NCBI RefSeq assembly: GCF_000341245.1
Contig: NZ_ANAD01000116.1
Coordinates: 25,678-60,875, forward strand
Length of the DNA: 35,198 nt
Source of the DNA: Nocardiopsis halophila DSM 44494
GTDB taxonomy: Bacteria; Actinomycetota; Actinomycetes; Streptosporangiales; Streptosporangiaceae
Reading direction: 5' to 3'
The notes beneath the pieces are model-generated. The model worked only from the letters and a program-made list of their open reading frames with translations, was not told the DNA's origin and ran no database searches. Position 1 is the first letter of the stretch. Every line of letters starts with the position of its first letter. Shown here in pieces: positions 16,741 to 24,143 of the stretch. Position numbers and translations under genes: made by a program.

Positions 16741-17310
16741 GCGGCGACGACGAAGGCCGGTGCCTCTTACGGTAGTGCTGTGGGGTGCGCGGCGTGCGGG
16801 CGGTCACCGGGGGCGGCGACGACGGACCGGCCGGTGCCCCACTCGCGCCTGTCGGCCGGCTACCGGGCCGCCGCCGGTCCGGGTGGACGGGCGGCGACGG
16901 AGCAGCCGGTACACCGCTCATGCCTGCTTGCCGGGTGCAAGGCCACCGGGGCGCCAGGTGATAGGCGACGACGAAGGCCGGTGCCCCGCTCACTACCATC
17001 GGCCGGGTACCGGGCCGCAGGGATGCCAGGTGAGGGGCAGCGACGGAGCAGCCGGTACCCCGCTCACTGCCATCGGCCGGGCGCCAGCCCGCCACAGGTC
17101 CGGGTGGACGGGCGGCGACGACGAAGGCCGGCGCCCCTTCCGGTAACGCAGTCGAACGCGCGGCATGCGGCCGGTCACCAGAAAAGGCACCGACGGACCG
17201 GCCTGTACCCCGCTTACTGCCATCGGCCGGGTACCGGGGCGCCAGGTAGAGGGCGGCGACGAGGGAGCGGGGCGCTTCCCCCGGGCCCTGCTGTCGGCCG
17301 CCAGATCCCT
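16741..17310 (+). repeat. Tandem array of about 74-bp imperfect repeats
   Basis: Eight units start near 16741, 16813, 16891, 16964, 17038, 17112, 17187 and 17253. Each opens with a G(C/G)GCGACGA/GG core. Three alternating types are seen by what follows: GACGAAGGCCGG, GACGGAGCAGCCGG, and GACGGACCGGCC. Many units carry a dyad of the form CCGGTACCC-N18-GGGTACCGG or its G-U variants. There are no unique spacers, so this is not CRISPR. No supported protein is encoded. Confidence 0.8.
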
Positions 17311-17406
17311 CGCGGTCAGGGAAGACCGGCAACGGCGGAACAGTAGGCACTCCCCTCATGCCCCTCATGGCCGTGTGCCGGGCAGCGGGCCTTCTGTGAT
17401 CCCGGG

Positions 17407-17435
17407 CAGGGGCGGGCGCCGCTCGCGCGCCCCTG
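17407..17435. repeat. 8-bp inverted repeat
   Basis: CAGGGGCG (17407-17414) and CGCCCCTG (17428-17435), 13-nt loop. About the mirror position of the 17929-17991 hairpin within the palindrome. Confidence 0.5.
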
Positions 17436-17511
17436 GGAGCGGCCGACCGGGCCGCGCTGGCTGCCCCTCGATCAGGGGGCCCTTCTGACCTGGGAGAATA
17501 CGCGCCGTCAT

Positions 17512-17546
17512 GGGGTGGAATGGGCGGAAGCGCGCCCATTGACCCC
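17512..17546. repeat. Long stem-loop with internal loop
   Basis: GGGGT (17512-17516) pairs with ACCCC (17542-17546) and AATGGGCG (17519-17526) with CGCCCATT (17533-17540). 13 bp interrupted by a GG/G internal loop; 6-nt apical loop. Confidence 0.6.
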
Positions 17547-17928
17547 TCATGGAGGGTCCCGGGTGCGATGTCGGCCAGACCAGAACGGAGTTCGGTGAAA
17601 GAATGTCCGGCATCGCCCTGATTATCGGGCTTCTGTCGGGGAGGGGTGACGGAGCCGGGCGGGGGTGCTGGTTCACGCAGGGCGCCGCGCCGCTGCCGAC
17701 CTGCCCTCGGCTACCCGGAGTGACGTCAGGGGTCTGCTAGTGGGAGCAGCATGCCATTAGAGAGGGATTGGGTACCGAATCCGGTTCTGGTCTGGCCGCC
17801 ACCGCGCCCCCGATCGGCCGGAGAGGGAGATTCGGGGCGCCCGAGGGGCCTGGCCCCCTGTGTTCCTGACGATCCGGGCGCTCGGTGGGCCGAGCGCATC
17901 GCCGACTGGGCCGGGAGGGGGGCCGTGG

Positions 17929-17991
17929 CATCGAGAGTGGTGGTATCGCCACCCAATGTGCGATTCGGTGGCGATACCACCACTCTCGATG
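17929..17991. repeat. Perfect 25-bp inverted repeat (63-bp hairpin)
   Basis: 17929-17953 and 17967-17991 are perfect reverse complements (arms begin CATCGAGAGTGG and end ACTCTCGATG) around a 13-nt loop, 17954-17966. It is less G+C-rich than its surroundings, with no U tract. A GC palindrome GGGCCCGGGCCC (17991-18002) abuts it. Confidence 0.85.
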
Positions 17992-18518
17992 GGCCCGGGC
18001 CCTGCGTAGTCGGCGGAACAGGGCGGGGCGGATCACTGTCCGGTCCGCCTTCTCAACGCCGCCGCCGGTCGGCCTGGCGGCCGACAGCAGGGCCTGGGGG
18101 AAGTGCCCCGCTCCCTCGTCGCCGCTCGTCCACCCTGACCGTGGTGGGCTGGCGCCCGGCCGATGGCAGTAAGCGGGGTACCGGCTGGTCCGCCGTCGGC
18201 CCCGGTGACCGGCCGCATGCCGCGCGTTCGACTGCGTTACCGGAAGGGGCGCCGGCCTTCGTCGTCGCCGCCCGTCCACCCGGAGCCGTGGCGGCCCGGT
18301 ACCCGGCCGATAGCAGTGAGCGGGGTACCGGCTGCTCCGTCGTCGCCCCTCACCTGGCATCCCCGCGGCCCGGCGCCCGGGCGGGAAGCGCGAGCGGGGT
18401 ATCTGCCGTTCCGTCGCCGGCTTCGGGGCGCTCGACGGGGGCGAGCGGGTGGCGATGGGCACGCCCGGCGGTCGGGGGAGCGGATCCGGTCTCCACCACC
18501 TGCCGCCACCTGCCGGCC

Positions 18519-19025
18519 TCAGCGTGCGACCGGGAGTGAGGTGCCCTTGGTGACGCGGACGAGTTCTTCGTGGGTGGTCGGGAAGATCGTGTCCGGGGTC
18601 CCCGCGGCCGCCCAGATGCGGTCGTAGTCGGCCAGGGCCTCGTCCACCACCGTCGTCAGGGGCGTCGGGTGGCCGAGCGGGGCCACGCCTCCGATGGCCT
18701 GGCCCGTGGCGGCGCGCACCTGGTCGGGGTCGGCCCGGTCCAGGCGGGGCAGGCCGAGGCGGGACGCCAGGGCCTTGGTCGCCACCCGGTGCCGTCCGCT
18801 CGTCAGGACCAGCACCGGGGTCTCCCCGGCCATGAACACCAGGCTGTTGGCGATCGCGCCGACCTCGCACCCCAGGGCCTCCGCCGCCAGGGCGGCGGTG
18901 CGGGCCGAGTCGTCCAGCCGCCGGACCAGCGGCCGCACCCCCGCGGCCTGCAGGGCCTCGGCCACCTGCCTGCTGCGCTCGGGCAGCTCCTCCAGCGGGG
19001 TCTCAAGGGCGCTGTTCTCGGGCAC
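18519..19025 (-). CDS. YbaK/EbsC-family aminoacyl-tRNA deacylase (prolyl-tRNA editing type)
   Basis: 168 aa, single YbaK/ProX-like domain that hydrolyses mischarged tRNA (Cys- or Ala-tRNAPro in characterised members) in the cytoplasm. Seen: AALAAEALGCEVGAIANSLVF with the substrate-pocket region, LVLTSGRHRV, ATGQAIGGVAPLGHP (the conserved GG-xxP-GH loop), and the end GTPDTIFPTTHEELVRVTKG. GTG 19025 has GGAGG 8 nt upstream. It lies between the sigma factor pair and the CHAT gene on the same strand, with 215 bp before it, so it probably has its own promoter. Confidence 0.92.
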   Translation of the reverse strand: MPENSALETPLEELPERSRQVAEALQAAGVRPLVRRLDDSARTAALAAEALGCEVGAIANSLVFMAGETPVLVLTSGRHRVATKALASRLGLPRLDRADPDQVRAATGQAIGGVAPLGHPTPLTTVVDEALADYDRIWAAAGTPDTIFPTTHEELVRVTKGTSLPVAR

Positions 19026-19240
19026 GGACGGTTCCTCCTCGGGGCGGACCAGTGCGCGTGTCGGTGGTGCGCGTCGGAACGGGAGACGGGGGGATTACGC
19101 CGATGATCCTACGAGCCGGAGGGGTCTGCCACCACCCGGATTCGCGGAGCCGGGCGGTGGCGGGCCCCTGTCGCCCGCCCGTCGACCCGCCTGCGCGGCC
19201 GCCTCCTTGCCGACGCGCGCCCGCAGTCCCCCACCGGCCG

Positions 19241-19714
19241 TCACAGCGGGAGCCAGGACGACACCACCCTCGGCCCCTCGTCATCGCTGACCAGCAGACG
19301 CACCGGCCCCCGCGGTACCGATGCCGCGGTGAACCCGCCCCCCTCGTCCACCGGGAACTCCCGGGCGCCGACCGGACTGCGCACCTCGACCGTTCCGGCG
19401 CCCGGGGGCACCACGCGGCCCGCGATCCTCCGGTGCCCGGCATGCCCGGTGATCTCCAGGTGCACCTCCACCTGCACCCCCACACCCCGCAGCAGCACAT
19501 AGCGCGGGCCCCGCAGCGCGCTGGGGCGCACCCCGCCGTCCGGTTCCAGGGAGTCGCCCACCACCTCGGCCACCGGAGCCTCCACGCCCCGCGCTGCGAA
19601 AGCGCCGTCCGCCGCCCGCCGCACCCGCTCCGACATCGGTTCCGCCTCCGAGGCGCCCTCGCGCAGCCGGGCGATCAGACGGTCGGCCCGCTCGTCCTCA
19701 TCCTCCGGCCACAC
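19241..19714 (-). CDS. Hypothetical protein paired with the sigma factor (possible regulator or substrate)
   Basis: 157 aa, no membrane segment or zinc motif. Two parts: an acidic helical N terminus (DEDERADRLIARLREG, then RVRRAADGAFAARGVEAPVAEVVGDSL, about 1-60) and a beta-rich C-terminal part (YVLLRGVGVQVEVHLEI, RRIAGRVVPPGAGTVEVRSP, GGGFTAASVPRGPVRLLVSD) resembling a carboxypeptidase-regulatory-like beta-sandwich. It lies 21 bp after the sigma gene, GTG start with GGGAAG-type purines upstream, so cotranscribed. Similar sigma-adjacent proteins exist in actinobacteria; an anti-sigma or protease-substrate role is inference. Confidence 0.75.
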   Translation of the reverse strand: MWPEDEDERADRLIARLREGASEAEPMSERVRRAADGAFAARGVEAPVAEVVGDSLEPDGGVRPSALRGPRYVLLRGVGVQVEVHLEITGHAGHRRIAGRVVPPGAGTVEVRSPVGAREFPVDEGGGFTAASVPRGPVRLLVSDDEGPRVVSSWLPL

Positions 19715-19735
19715 GGCGCTTCCCGCCCTTCCCGC

Positions 19736-20359
19736 TCACACGCCCGCCTCGTACGTCCCCTGTGCCCGCCTGAGCAGACGGAGGAGCCGCCGCCGCGCAC
19801 GCCTGCGCACTGTCGGCACCTCCTCAACAGGCAGCCCGGTGCAGTCCGCCACCTCGGCGGCCGACGCCCCCGGCCGGTGCAGGTCCAAGGCGAGCACCGT
19901 CCGATCGGGCTCCCCGACCGACGCGATGGCCTCCCGCACCCCGCGGACCTCCTCGGCGCGCAGGTACTCCGACTCGGGGGTCCGGTGGTCCACCGGCTCC
20001 AGCGCTCTCAGGCCCCCGCCGGTCTCCAGCGCCCGCGCGCGCCGCGCCAGCCGAATCTGGCGGGACGCCTCCCGGTGGGCCGTGCGCGCGATCCACGAGC
20101 CGATCCGCTCCGGCGAGCGGATGCCGTCCAGGTGCTCGGCGAGCCTGCACCACACGGTCTGGCGGGCGTCCTCGGCATCCTGCCCGGACAGTCCGTGGCA
20201 GCGCACGACGGCGTCGACCATGAGCTCGTACCGGCCGATCAGGGCGCACCAGGCCGCGTGCTCCCCGGCGGCCGCCCGGCCGACCAGGTCGACGGAGGAG
20301 GGGACGTCACGGGTCTGGTCACTCAACGGCGCCCCAAGTAGACTCGCCGAACCTGCCAC
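19736..20359 (-). CDS. Sigma-70 family (ECF-like) RNA polymerase sigma factor
   Basis: 207 aa. Region 2 runs VDLVGRAAAGEHAAWCALIGRYELMVDAV, then QDAEDARQTVWCRLAEHLDGIRSPERIGSWIARTAHREASRQ (core binding and -10 recognition). Region 4 is RTVLALDLHRPGASAAEVADCTGLPVEEV followed by VRRRARRRLLRLLRR, a helix-turn-helix with basic end. No C-terminal extension. A -10-like TAGCGT (20370-20375) overlaps the more distal GTG 20371, so GTG 20359 is preferred (near-leaderless); TTG 20326 before SDQTRD is another option. First gene of a pair with 19241-19714. Confidence 0.88.
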   Translation of the reverse strand: MAGSASLLGAPLSDQTRDVPSSVDLVGRAAAGEHAAWCALIGRYELMVDAVVRCHGLSGQDAEDARQTVWCRLAEHLDGIRSPERIGSWIARTAHREASRQIRLARRARALETGGGLRALEPVDHRTPESEYLRAEEVRGVREAIASVGEPDRTVLALDLHRPGASAAEVADCTGLPVEEVPTVRRRARRRLLRLLRRAQGTYEAGV

Positions 20360-20367
20360 ACCTGGGG

Positions 20368-20380
20368 TCACGCTAACCGC
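20368..20380 (-). promoter_or_regulatory. Sigma-gene promoter core GCGGTTAGCGTGA
   Basis: Read on the minus strand, this 13-mer contains the -10-like TAGCGT. The identical 13-mer lies at 29794-29806 before the MpaB-like gene. Confidence 0.45.
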
Positions 20381-20544
20381 CGCGCAACCCTCCGCGGGCG
20401 GGAATGCCGCATCCGGCCATCACCGCCCTGGTGCCTTTGGTGCCCATGGGGCACAATGGCCCGAGGAGAACTCCCGAACGGACGGCTCCTCTGCGGGAGA
20501 ACGAGGGCGACGGGGAAGCGCACTCGTTCGTATCAGGAGGTTCG

Positions 20545-21039
20545 GTGTCCGCACGTGGCGTCTTGTATGTCCACTCCGCGCCCGCGGCGCTGTGCCCACA
20601 CGTCGAGTGGGCGGTCGCGGGCGTCGTCGGTGTGCCCGTGAAACTCGACTGGGACGACCAGCCGGCGGCGCCCGGATCGCACCGCGCGGAGTTGAACTGG
20701 CAGGGCGCGCCCGGCATGTCCGGCGCGCTCGCCTCCGCGCTGAACAACTGGCAGCGCCTGCGCTTCGAGGTGACCGAGGAGCCCACCCCGGGCTGCGACG
20801 GCGTCCGCTACAGCTACACCCCGACCCTGGGCGTCTTCACCGCGGTCACCAGCGCCGCCGGCGAGGTGCTGGTCTCCGAGGCGCGGCTGCGCACCGCCAT
20901 GGAGCGCGCCGCCGCGGGCGAGGTCGAGCTGGCCGAGGAGCTGGACCGGCTCACCGGCAGGGTGTGGGACGAGGAGCTGGAGCCCTTCCGCTACGCCGGG
21001 GACGGCGCCCCCGTCCGCTGGCTGCACGCCGCCGGCTGA
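20545..21039 (+). CDS. DUF3145 family protein
   Basis: 164-aa actinobacterial protein of unknown function. The opening ARGVLYVHSAPAALCPHVEWA, the motif ELNWQGAPGMSGALASALNNW, and the end WDEELEPFRYAGDGAPVRWLHAAG match the family along its full usual length. GTG 20545 has AGGAGG at 20535-20540. No signal peptide or membrane segment. Divergent from the sigma gene across about 185 bp; monocistronic, with a terminator shared with the convergent DUF1707 gene. Confidence 0.9.
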   Translation: MSARGVLYVHSAPAALCPHVEWAVAGVVGVPVKLDWDDQPAAPGSHRAELNWQGAPGMSGALASALNNWQRLRFEVTEEPTPGCDGVRYSYTPTLGVFTAVTSAAGEVLVSEARLRTAMERAAAGEVELAEELDRLTGRVWDEELEPFRYAGDGAPVRWLHAAG

Positions 21040-21093
21040 GCGGCCCCGCCGCAGGGCCGAGCGGCCCGGTCGGCCTACCGGTCCGGGCCCCGG

Positions 21094-21111
21094 GGGCGGT
21101 GCAGACCGCCC
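21094..21111. terminator. Bidirectional terminator
   Basis: GGGCGGT (21094-21100) and ACCGCCC (21105-21111), loop GCAG, between the convergent DUF3145 and DUF1707 genes. Confidence 0.6.
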
Positions 21112-21618
21112 TCAGCGCCCGTCGGGAGGAGGCCAGGGGCGGTCGGCGCGTCCGTGACCGCGCTCGTGCGGCCGGTGGTGGTGCGCCCCGCTGAGCGCCC
21201 CGGCGAAGGTGAAGACGAACATGAACCCGATGGGGATCAGCGGCCAGAACGGCAGCAGCCCGCCGGCGATCACGCTGGTGACGCCCCAGATCCCGATCAG
21301 TACCACCGACACCGCTGCCAGGCCCCGCCAGGGCTCCAGGCGCCGGACCCACTCCTGGGACCGCTCGGCGCCGGCGCGCGCCACCTCGGAGCGCCGCTCG
21401 GGCGGGCGCAGCACCTCCGGCGGAGCGGCGGGGAGGTCGCGGGTGACGGGGGACAGGTCGCCCAGTGTGACCGCCCCCATGGCCAGTTCCAGCCGCTCGT
21501 GGTACTCGGCCAGCGTGAGCCGGCCCTCTTGGAGGGCGTGGCCCAGATGCCGCGCGACGGCGTCCCGGTCGGCGTCCGAGGCGCGCATCCGCTCCGGCGG
21601 CAGCCGTTCGTCGTCCAT
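21112..21618 (-). CDS. DUF1707 membrane protein, copy 3
   Basis: 168 aa. The N-terminal DUF1707 domain (about 7-58) reads RMRASDADRDAVARHLGHAL...GRLTLAEYHERLELAMGAVTLGDL. Two adjacent hydrophobic segments follow: AAVSVVLIGIWGVTSVIAGG and PFWPLIPIGFMFVFTFAGAL. The tail is His/Arg-rich and cytoplasmic if the N terminus is. Function unknown; DUF1707 proteins are SHOCT-like and often sit beside membrane or envelope genes. ATG 21618 matches the family start but directly abuts GAGGAGG; GTG 21627 is an alternative. Last of three tandem paralogues. Confidence 0.82.
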   Translation of the reverse strand: MDDERLPPERMRASDADRDAVARHLGHALQEGRLTLAEYHERLELAMGAVTLGDLSPVTRDLPAAPPEVLRPPERRSEVARAGAERSQEWVRRLEPWRGLAAVSVVLIGIWGVTSVIAGGLLPFWPLIPIGFMFVFTFAGALSGAHHHRPHERGHGRADRPWPPPDGR

Positions 21619-21673
21619 CCTCCTCACTCCCTCCGGTGCGCCGGTAGACCGCCCCTACCCGGGCCTGGCCCGC

Positions 21674-22132
21674 TCATCGGCGGTGTCCCGAGCTCTCGTC
21701 CGGCCAGATCGCGGCCGCGACCAGGATCGCGGCCCAGATTCCCAGCGGGACCAGCGGCCAGAACGGCAGCAGCGTGCCGCCCATGATGCTGGTCACGCCC
21801 CAGATGCCCGTCATGATCACGGCACCGCCCATCCACCAGCGCCACTCGTCCACCCACTCCTTCCACGGAGAGGCCGCCTCGCCGGCGCCGACGGCCACGG
21901 CCACCGGCCGCTCTTCGGCGGGCACCGGAGCGGGGGGCGGTTCGGGCAGGTCGGCGGTGAGGCGGCGCAGATCACCGATGTGCACCGCCGCCATCGCCGC
22001 GTCCAGCCTGCGCTCGTACTCGGGCAGGTCCAGACGGCCCTCCGCCAGGGCGGTGGCGAGGCGTTCGGCGGTGGCGTCCCGGTCGGCGTCCGAGGCGCGC
22101 ATACGGGCCTCGGGAACGCGTTCGTCGTCCAC
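21674..22132 (-). CDS. DUF1707 membrane protein, copy 2
   Basis: 152 aa with the same plan as its neighbours: DUF1707 domain (RMRASDADRDATAERLATAL...GRLDLPEYERRLDAAMAAVHIGDLRRL), Pro-rich linker, Trp-rich segment EWVDEWRWWMGGAVIMTGIW, then PFWPLVPLGIWAAILVAAAI. The short loop GGTLLPFWP between the two membrane segments is shared with the other copies. GTG 22132 is preferred over TTG 22135 because it matches the paralogue starts; the ribosome site is only G-rich. 55 bp before copy 3. Confidence 0.82.
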   Translation of the reverse strand: MDDERVPEARMRASDADRDATAERLATALAEGRLDLPEYERRLDAAMAAVHIGDLRRLTADLPEPPPAPVPAEERPVAVAVGAGEAASPWKEWVDEWRWWMGGAVIMTGIWGVTSIMGGTLLPFWPLVPLGIWAAILVAAAIWPDESSGHRR

Positions 22133-22278
22133 CAACGCCCACCCCCTGCCGCATGATGATGGGAGATTTCACGATACGCGCCGCCATCGCGGGAGGAAAG
22201 GCTCCGTACGGGCAGGGAAGCGGTGCCGCCGCCGCAGCCGCCCGCACGGGGCGGCGCCTGCGGCCGGGACGGGGGCGG

Positions 22279-22764
22279 TCAGCGGCCGTGGCCGCGGCCG
22301 CGGCCACGGCCACGGCCGTGCGATCCGCCGCCGATGGCCGCGGCGACGATCACCAGTGCCCAGATGCCGAGCGGGATGGCCGGCCAGAACGTGGTCAGAC
22401 CGCCGGACAGGGCGCTGGTCAGGCCCCAGATGCCGATCATGACGACGGCGCCCCCGGCCCACGGCCGCCAGGCCTCGGCCTGCTCCTGCCAGAACCCGGG
22501 CGCGGCGGCGGCCCCGGTGCTCGCCAGATCCACGGGACCGTCGGCTTGAGGAACCGGGGCGGGCCCGCCGGAGGCCGGCAGGTCGGCGGTGAGCGGTTCG
22601 AGGTCGCCGAGGGTGACGGCGGCGAGCGCGGCGTCGAGGCGCTCGCGGTACTCGTCCTCCTTGAGCCTGCCCTCCGCCAGCGCGGCGGCCAGGCGCTCGG
22701 CCACGGCATCGCGGTCGGCGTCGGCGGCCCGGTACTCCCCCGGGCGTGCTGCGGACCCCTCCAT
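22279..22764 (-). CDS. DUF1707 membrane protein, copy 1
   Basis: 161 aa. DUF1707 domain (YRAADADRDAVAERLAAALAEG...EYRERLDAALAAVTLGDLEPL), linker, membrane segments GGAVVMIGIWGLTSALSGG and FWPAIPLGIWALVIVAAAI, and an unusual tail of repeated Gly-Arg ending GRGRGRGRGHGR. ATG 22764 has GGGAGG about 7 nt upstream, the best site of the three copies, so this is probably the first gene of the group. A 146-bp gap follows before copy 2. Confidence 0.83.
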   Translation of the reverse strand: MEGSAARPGEYRAADADRDAVAERLAAALAEGRLKEDEYRERLDAALAAVTLGDLEPLTADLPASGGPAPVPQADGPVDLASTGAAAAPGFWQEQAEAWRPWAGGAVVMIGIWGLTSALSGGLTTFWPAIPLGIWALVIVAAAIGGGSHGRGRGRGRGHGR

Positions 22765-23267
22765 AGCCGGCCTCCCTCTTCCCGTGCGCGCGCGTCCGGG
22801 CCGCCGAGGCGGCCCTCCTTTTCGAGCGTAGTGCCCCGGACCGGGCATCAGCATCGGCAGATCGGCGGGTCCGGCGTCCTCCGAAGGGAGGACGCCCCGC
22901 GTCGGGCGCGTCCCAGGTGTCCCGAGTGCCCCTGCGGGGGAGGTTCGGAGCGTACTGTCCCGGTCCCCACGGGCCGCGTGGCCGCCGCCCCGGGCCCGGA
23001 GAGGACGTTGTGTTCGAGCCGATGGAGCGGGAGGACGGGAGCGGGCCGGTCGGCCTTCAAGGATGCGTCCGTCCGGATGGGGCCGAATCGTCGCACCGCC
23101 TGGCGGCGAGGACGGGACCGTGCCGTCCTGGTCCCTGAGGGCGGCGCGGCGAGTAGGCCGACGGGGAAGCGTCCGCCGACCGCGCCGCCTGATCGCCCCC
23201 TCCGCCGTCCATCGCCCCAAGGGCGCCAGGAGGCAGGTCGGGGCCGGCCCCGCGGCCGACCCGGGGC
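22765..23267. other. Gene-free region upstream of the DUF1707 cluster
   Basis: No supported gene. It holds a perfect 10-bp stem-loop at 22873-22896; I see no clear promoter hexamers. Confidence 0.55.
22873..22896. terminator. 10-bp perfect stem-loop
   Basis: GGCGTCCTCC (22873-22882) and GGAGGACGCC (22887-22896), loop GAAG. It could stop transcription from the left-going genes or lie in the 5' leader of the DUF1707 cluster. Confidence 0.45.
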
Positions 23268-23278
23268 GCCGGGCGGGA

Positions 23279-23321
23279 CCGGGCGGGGAGCACCTCCACC
23301 GACCGGGCGAACCCCGCCCGG
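23279..23321 (-). terminator. Probable terminator of the inositol phosphatase gene
   Basis: CCGGGCGGGG (23279-23288) and CCCCGCCCGG (23312-23321) pair perfectly, 7 nt after the stop. A competing stem uses 23268-23277 with 23313-23322. Confidence 0.5.
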
Positions 23322-23327
23322 CACCGG

Positions 23328-24143
23328 CTACCCGAGTGCTTCCTCGTCACGCCACCAGCGGGCCACCTCCGCGCACGCCTCCGGGGACGACGCGCCGATC
23401 AGGCCCGTGCTCTCGTAGGAGCCCTGGAAGTCGAACCCGGTCCCGTCGAGCCGCACCAGGCCCGCCCCGGCCTCCTCCAGCACCAGAAGCGGGGCGGCGA
23501 CGTCCCAGTCGCGCACCGGCACGTCCTTGACGAACAGCCGGGCCGACCCCTCCGCCACCCTGCACAGCTTCAGCGCGATGCTCCCGCACTCCATGTACTC
23601 GCGGAACCCGAATCGGGCGTAGGCCCGAGCGGCGATCCCCCGCGGCTCCGGGGTGTTGTCCACCAGGGCCCCGGTGCCCACCGGGGCCGGGTCGAGGCGC
23701 GGCATCAGCACCCCGTTGCGGGTGGCGCCCAGGCCGCGCACGGCCGCGTACATCACGTCGTTCTCCGGCGCGTAGACCGCCGAGAGCACCGGCCGCGCCC
23801 CCTCCATGAGCGCCGCCTGCGTGACGTAGCCGGGGAACCCGTGGGCGTAGCTCGCGGTCCCGTCGATCGGGTCGATCAGCCAGTGGCGCCCCGGCCGGGC
23901 GGAGACCTGCGAGGCGGCGTCCTCCTCGCTGAGCACCGGCGCCCCGGGGGCCAGCGCGGCCAGCCGGCCGCTCAGCTCCCGGTGCGCCCGCGCGTCGGCC
24001 TCCGCCTTGAACTGGGAGCCCTCCCAGACCCCCCGCACCGCGGCGGCGTCGGCGCGCCACTCCCGGAGCAGCACGCCGACCTCCAGCACCGCCGCGGTCA
24101 GGGGGGCCAGCAGCTCCCCGGGCGCGGCCCCGGTTCCTCTCAC
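23328..24143 (-). CDS. Inositol monophosphatase family protein (CysQ-like)
   Basis: 271 aa, Mg-dependent phosphatase fold. Metal/catalytic motifs: SEEDA (about 69-73), WLIDPIDGTASYAHG (about 88-102, the DPIDGT signature) and VRDWDVAAPLLVLEEAG (about 211-227). The N-terminal FKAEADARAHREL helix is of the CysQ/IMPase type. The substrate could be a sugar phosphate, inositol phosphate or 3'-phosphoadenosine phosphate. GTG 24143 overlaps the ATP-grasp stop by 4 nt (GTGA), so translation is coupled and the two proteins probably act together. Confidence 0.9.
   Translation of the reverse strand: MRGTGAAPGELLAPLTAAVLEVGVLLREWRADAAAVRGVWEGSQFKAEADARAHRELSGRLAALAPGAPVLSEEDAASQVSARPGRHWLIDPIDGTASYAHGFPGYVTQAALMEGARPVLSAVYAPENDVMYAAVRGLGATRNGVLMPRLDPAPVGTGALVDNTPEPRGIAARAYARFGFREYMECGSIALKLCRVAEGSARLFVKDVPVRDWDVAAPLLVLEEAGAGLVRLDGTGFDFQGSYESTGLIGASSPEACAEVARWWRDEEALG

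Larger units (their letters stand above)
17311..18059. other. Centre of the palindrome, no gene called
   Basis: 749 bp. It contains stem-loops at 17407-17435, 17512-17546 and 17929-17991 and the inner inverted pair 17573-17596/17774-17797. A 63-codon frame (17549-17740) includes MSGIALIIGLLSGRGDG but has no clear ribosome site and is not called. Confidence 0.55.
16964..18420. repeat. Giant imperfect palindrome centred near 17690
   Basis: Units of the left array (16964-17303) recur in the same order on the opposite strand at 18060-18420. Matching blocks: 17099-17179 with 18204-18284 (81 bp, no mismatch), 17253-17303 with 18075-18125 (51 bp, 2 mismatches), and 17573-17596 with 17774-17797 (24 bp, 2 mismatches). 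All pairs share a centre at 17685-17692. The inner 17310-18060 part is otherwise diverged. Confidence 0.8.

Noticed and set aside
16741-17310. CRISPR array
   Set aside because: The whole 74-bp unit repeats imperfectly; there are no short identical repeats separated by unique spacers and no cas genes.
17549-17740. 63-codon plus-strand frame with one hydrophobic stretch
   Set aside because: Hydrophobic part is short, no ribosome site, and it overlaps the inner inverted repeat.
16364-18870. Open frames across the repeat array, some giving similar peptides in both palindrome arms
   Set aside because: The similarity follows from the DNA repeats themselves. Unit lengths near 74 are not multiples of three, there are no ribosome sites, and frames exist on both strands.
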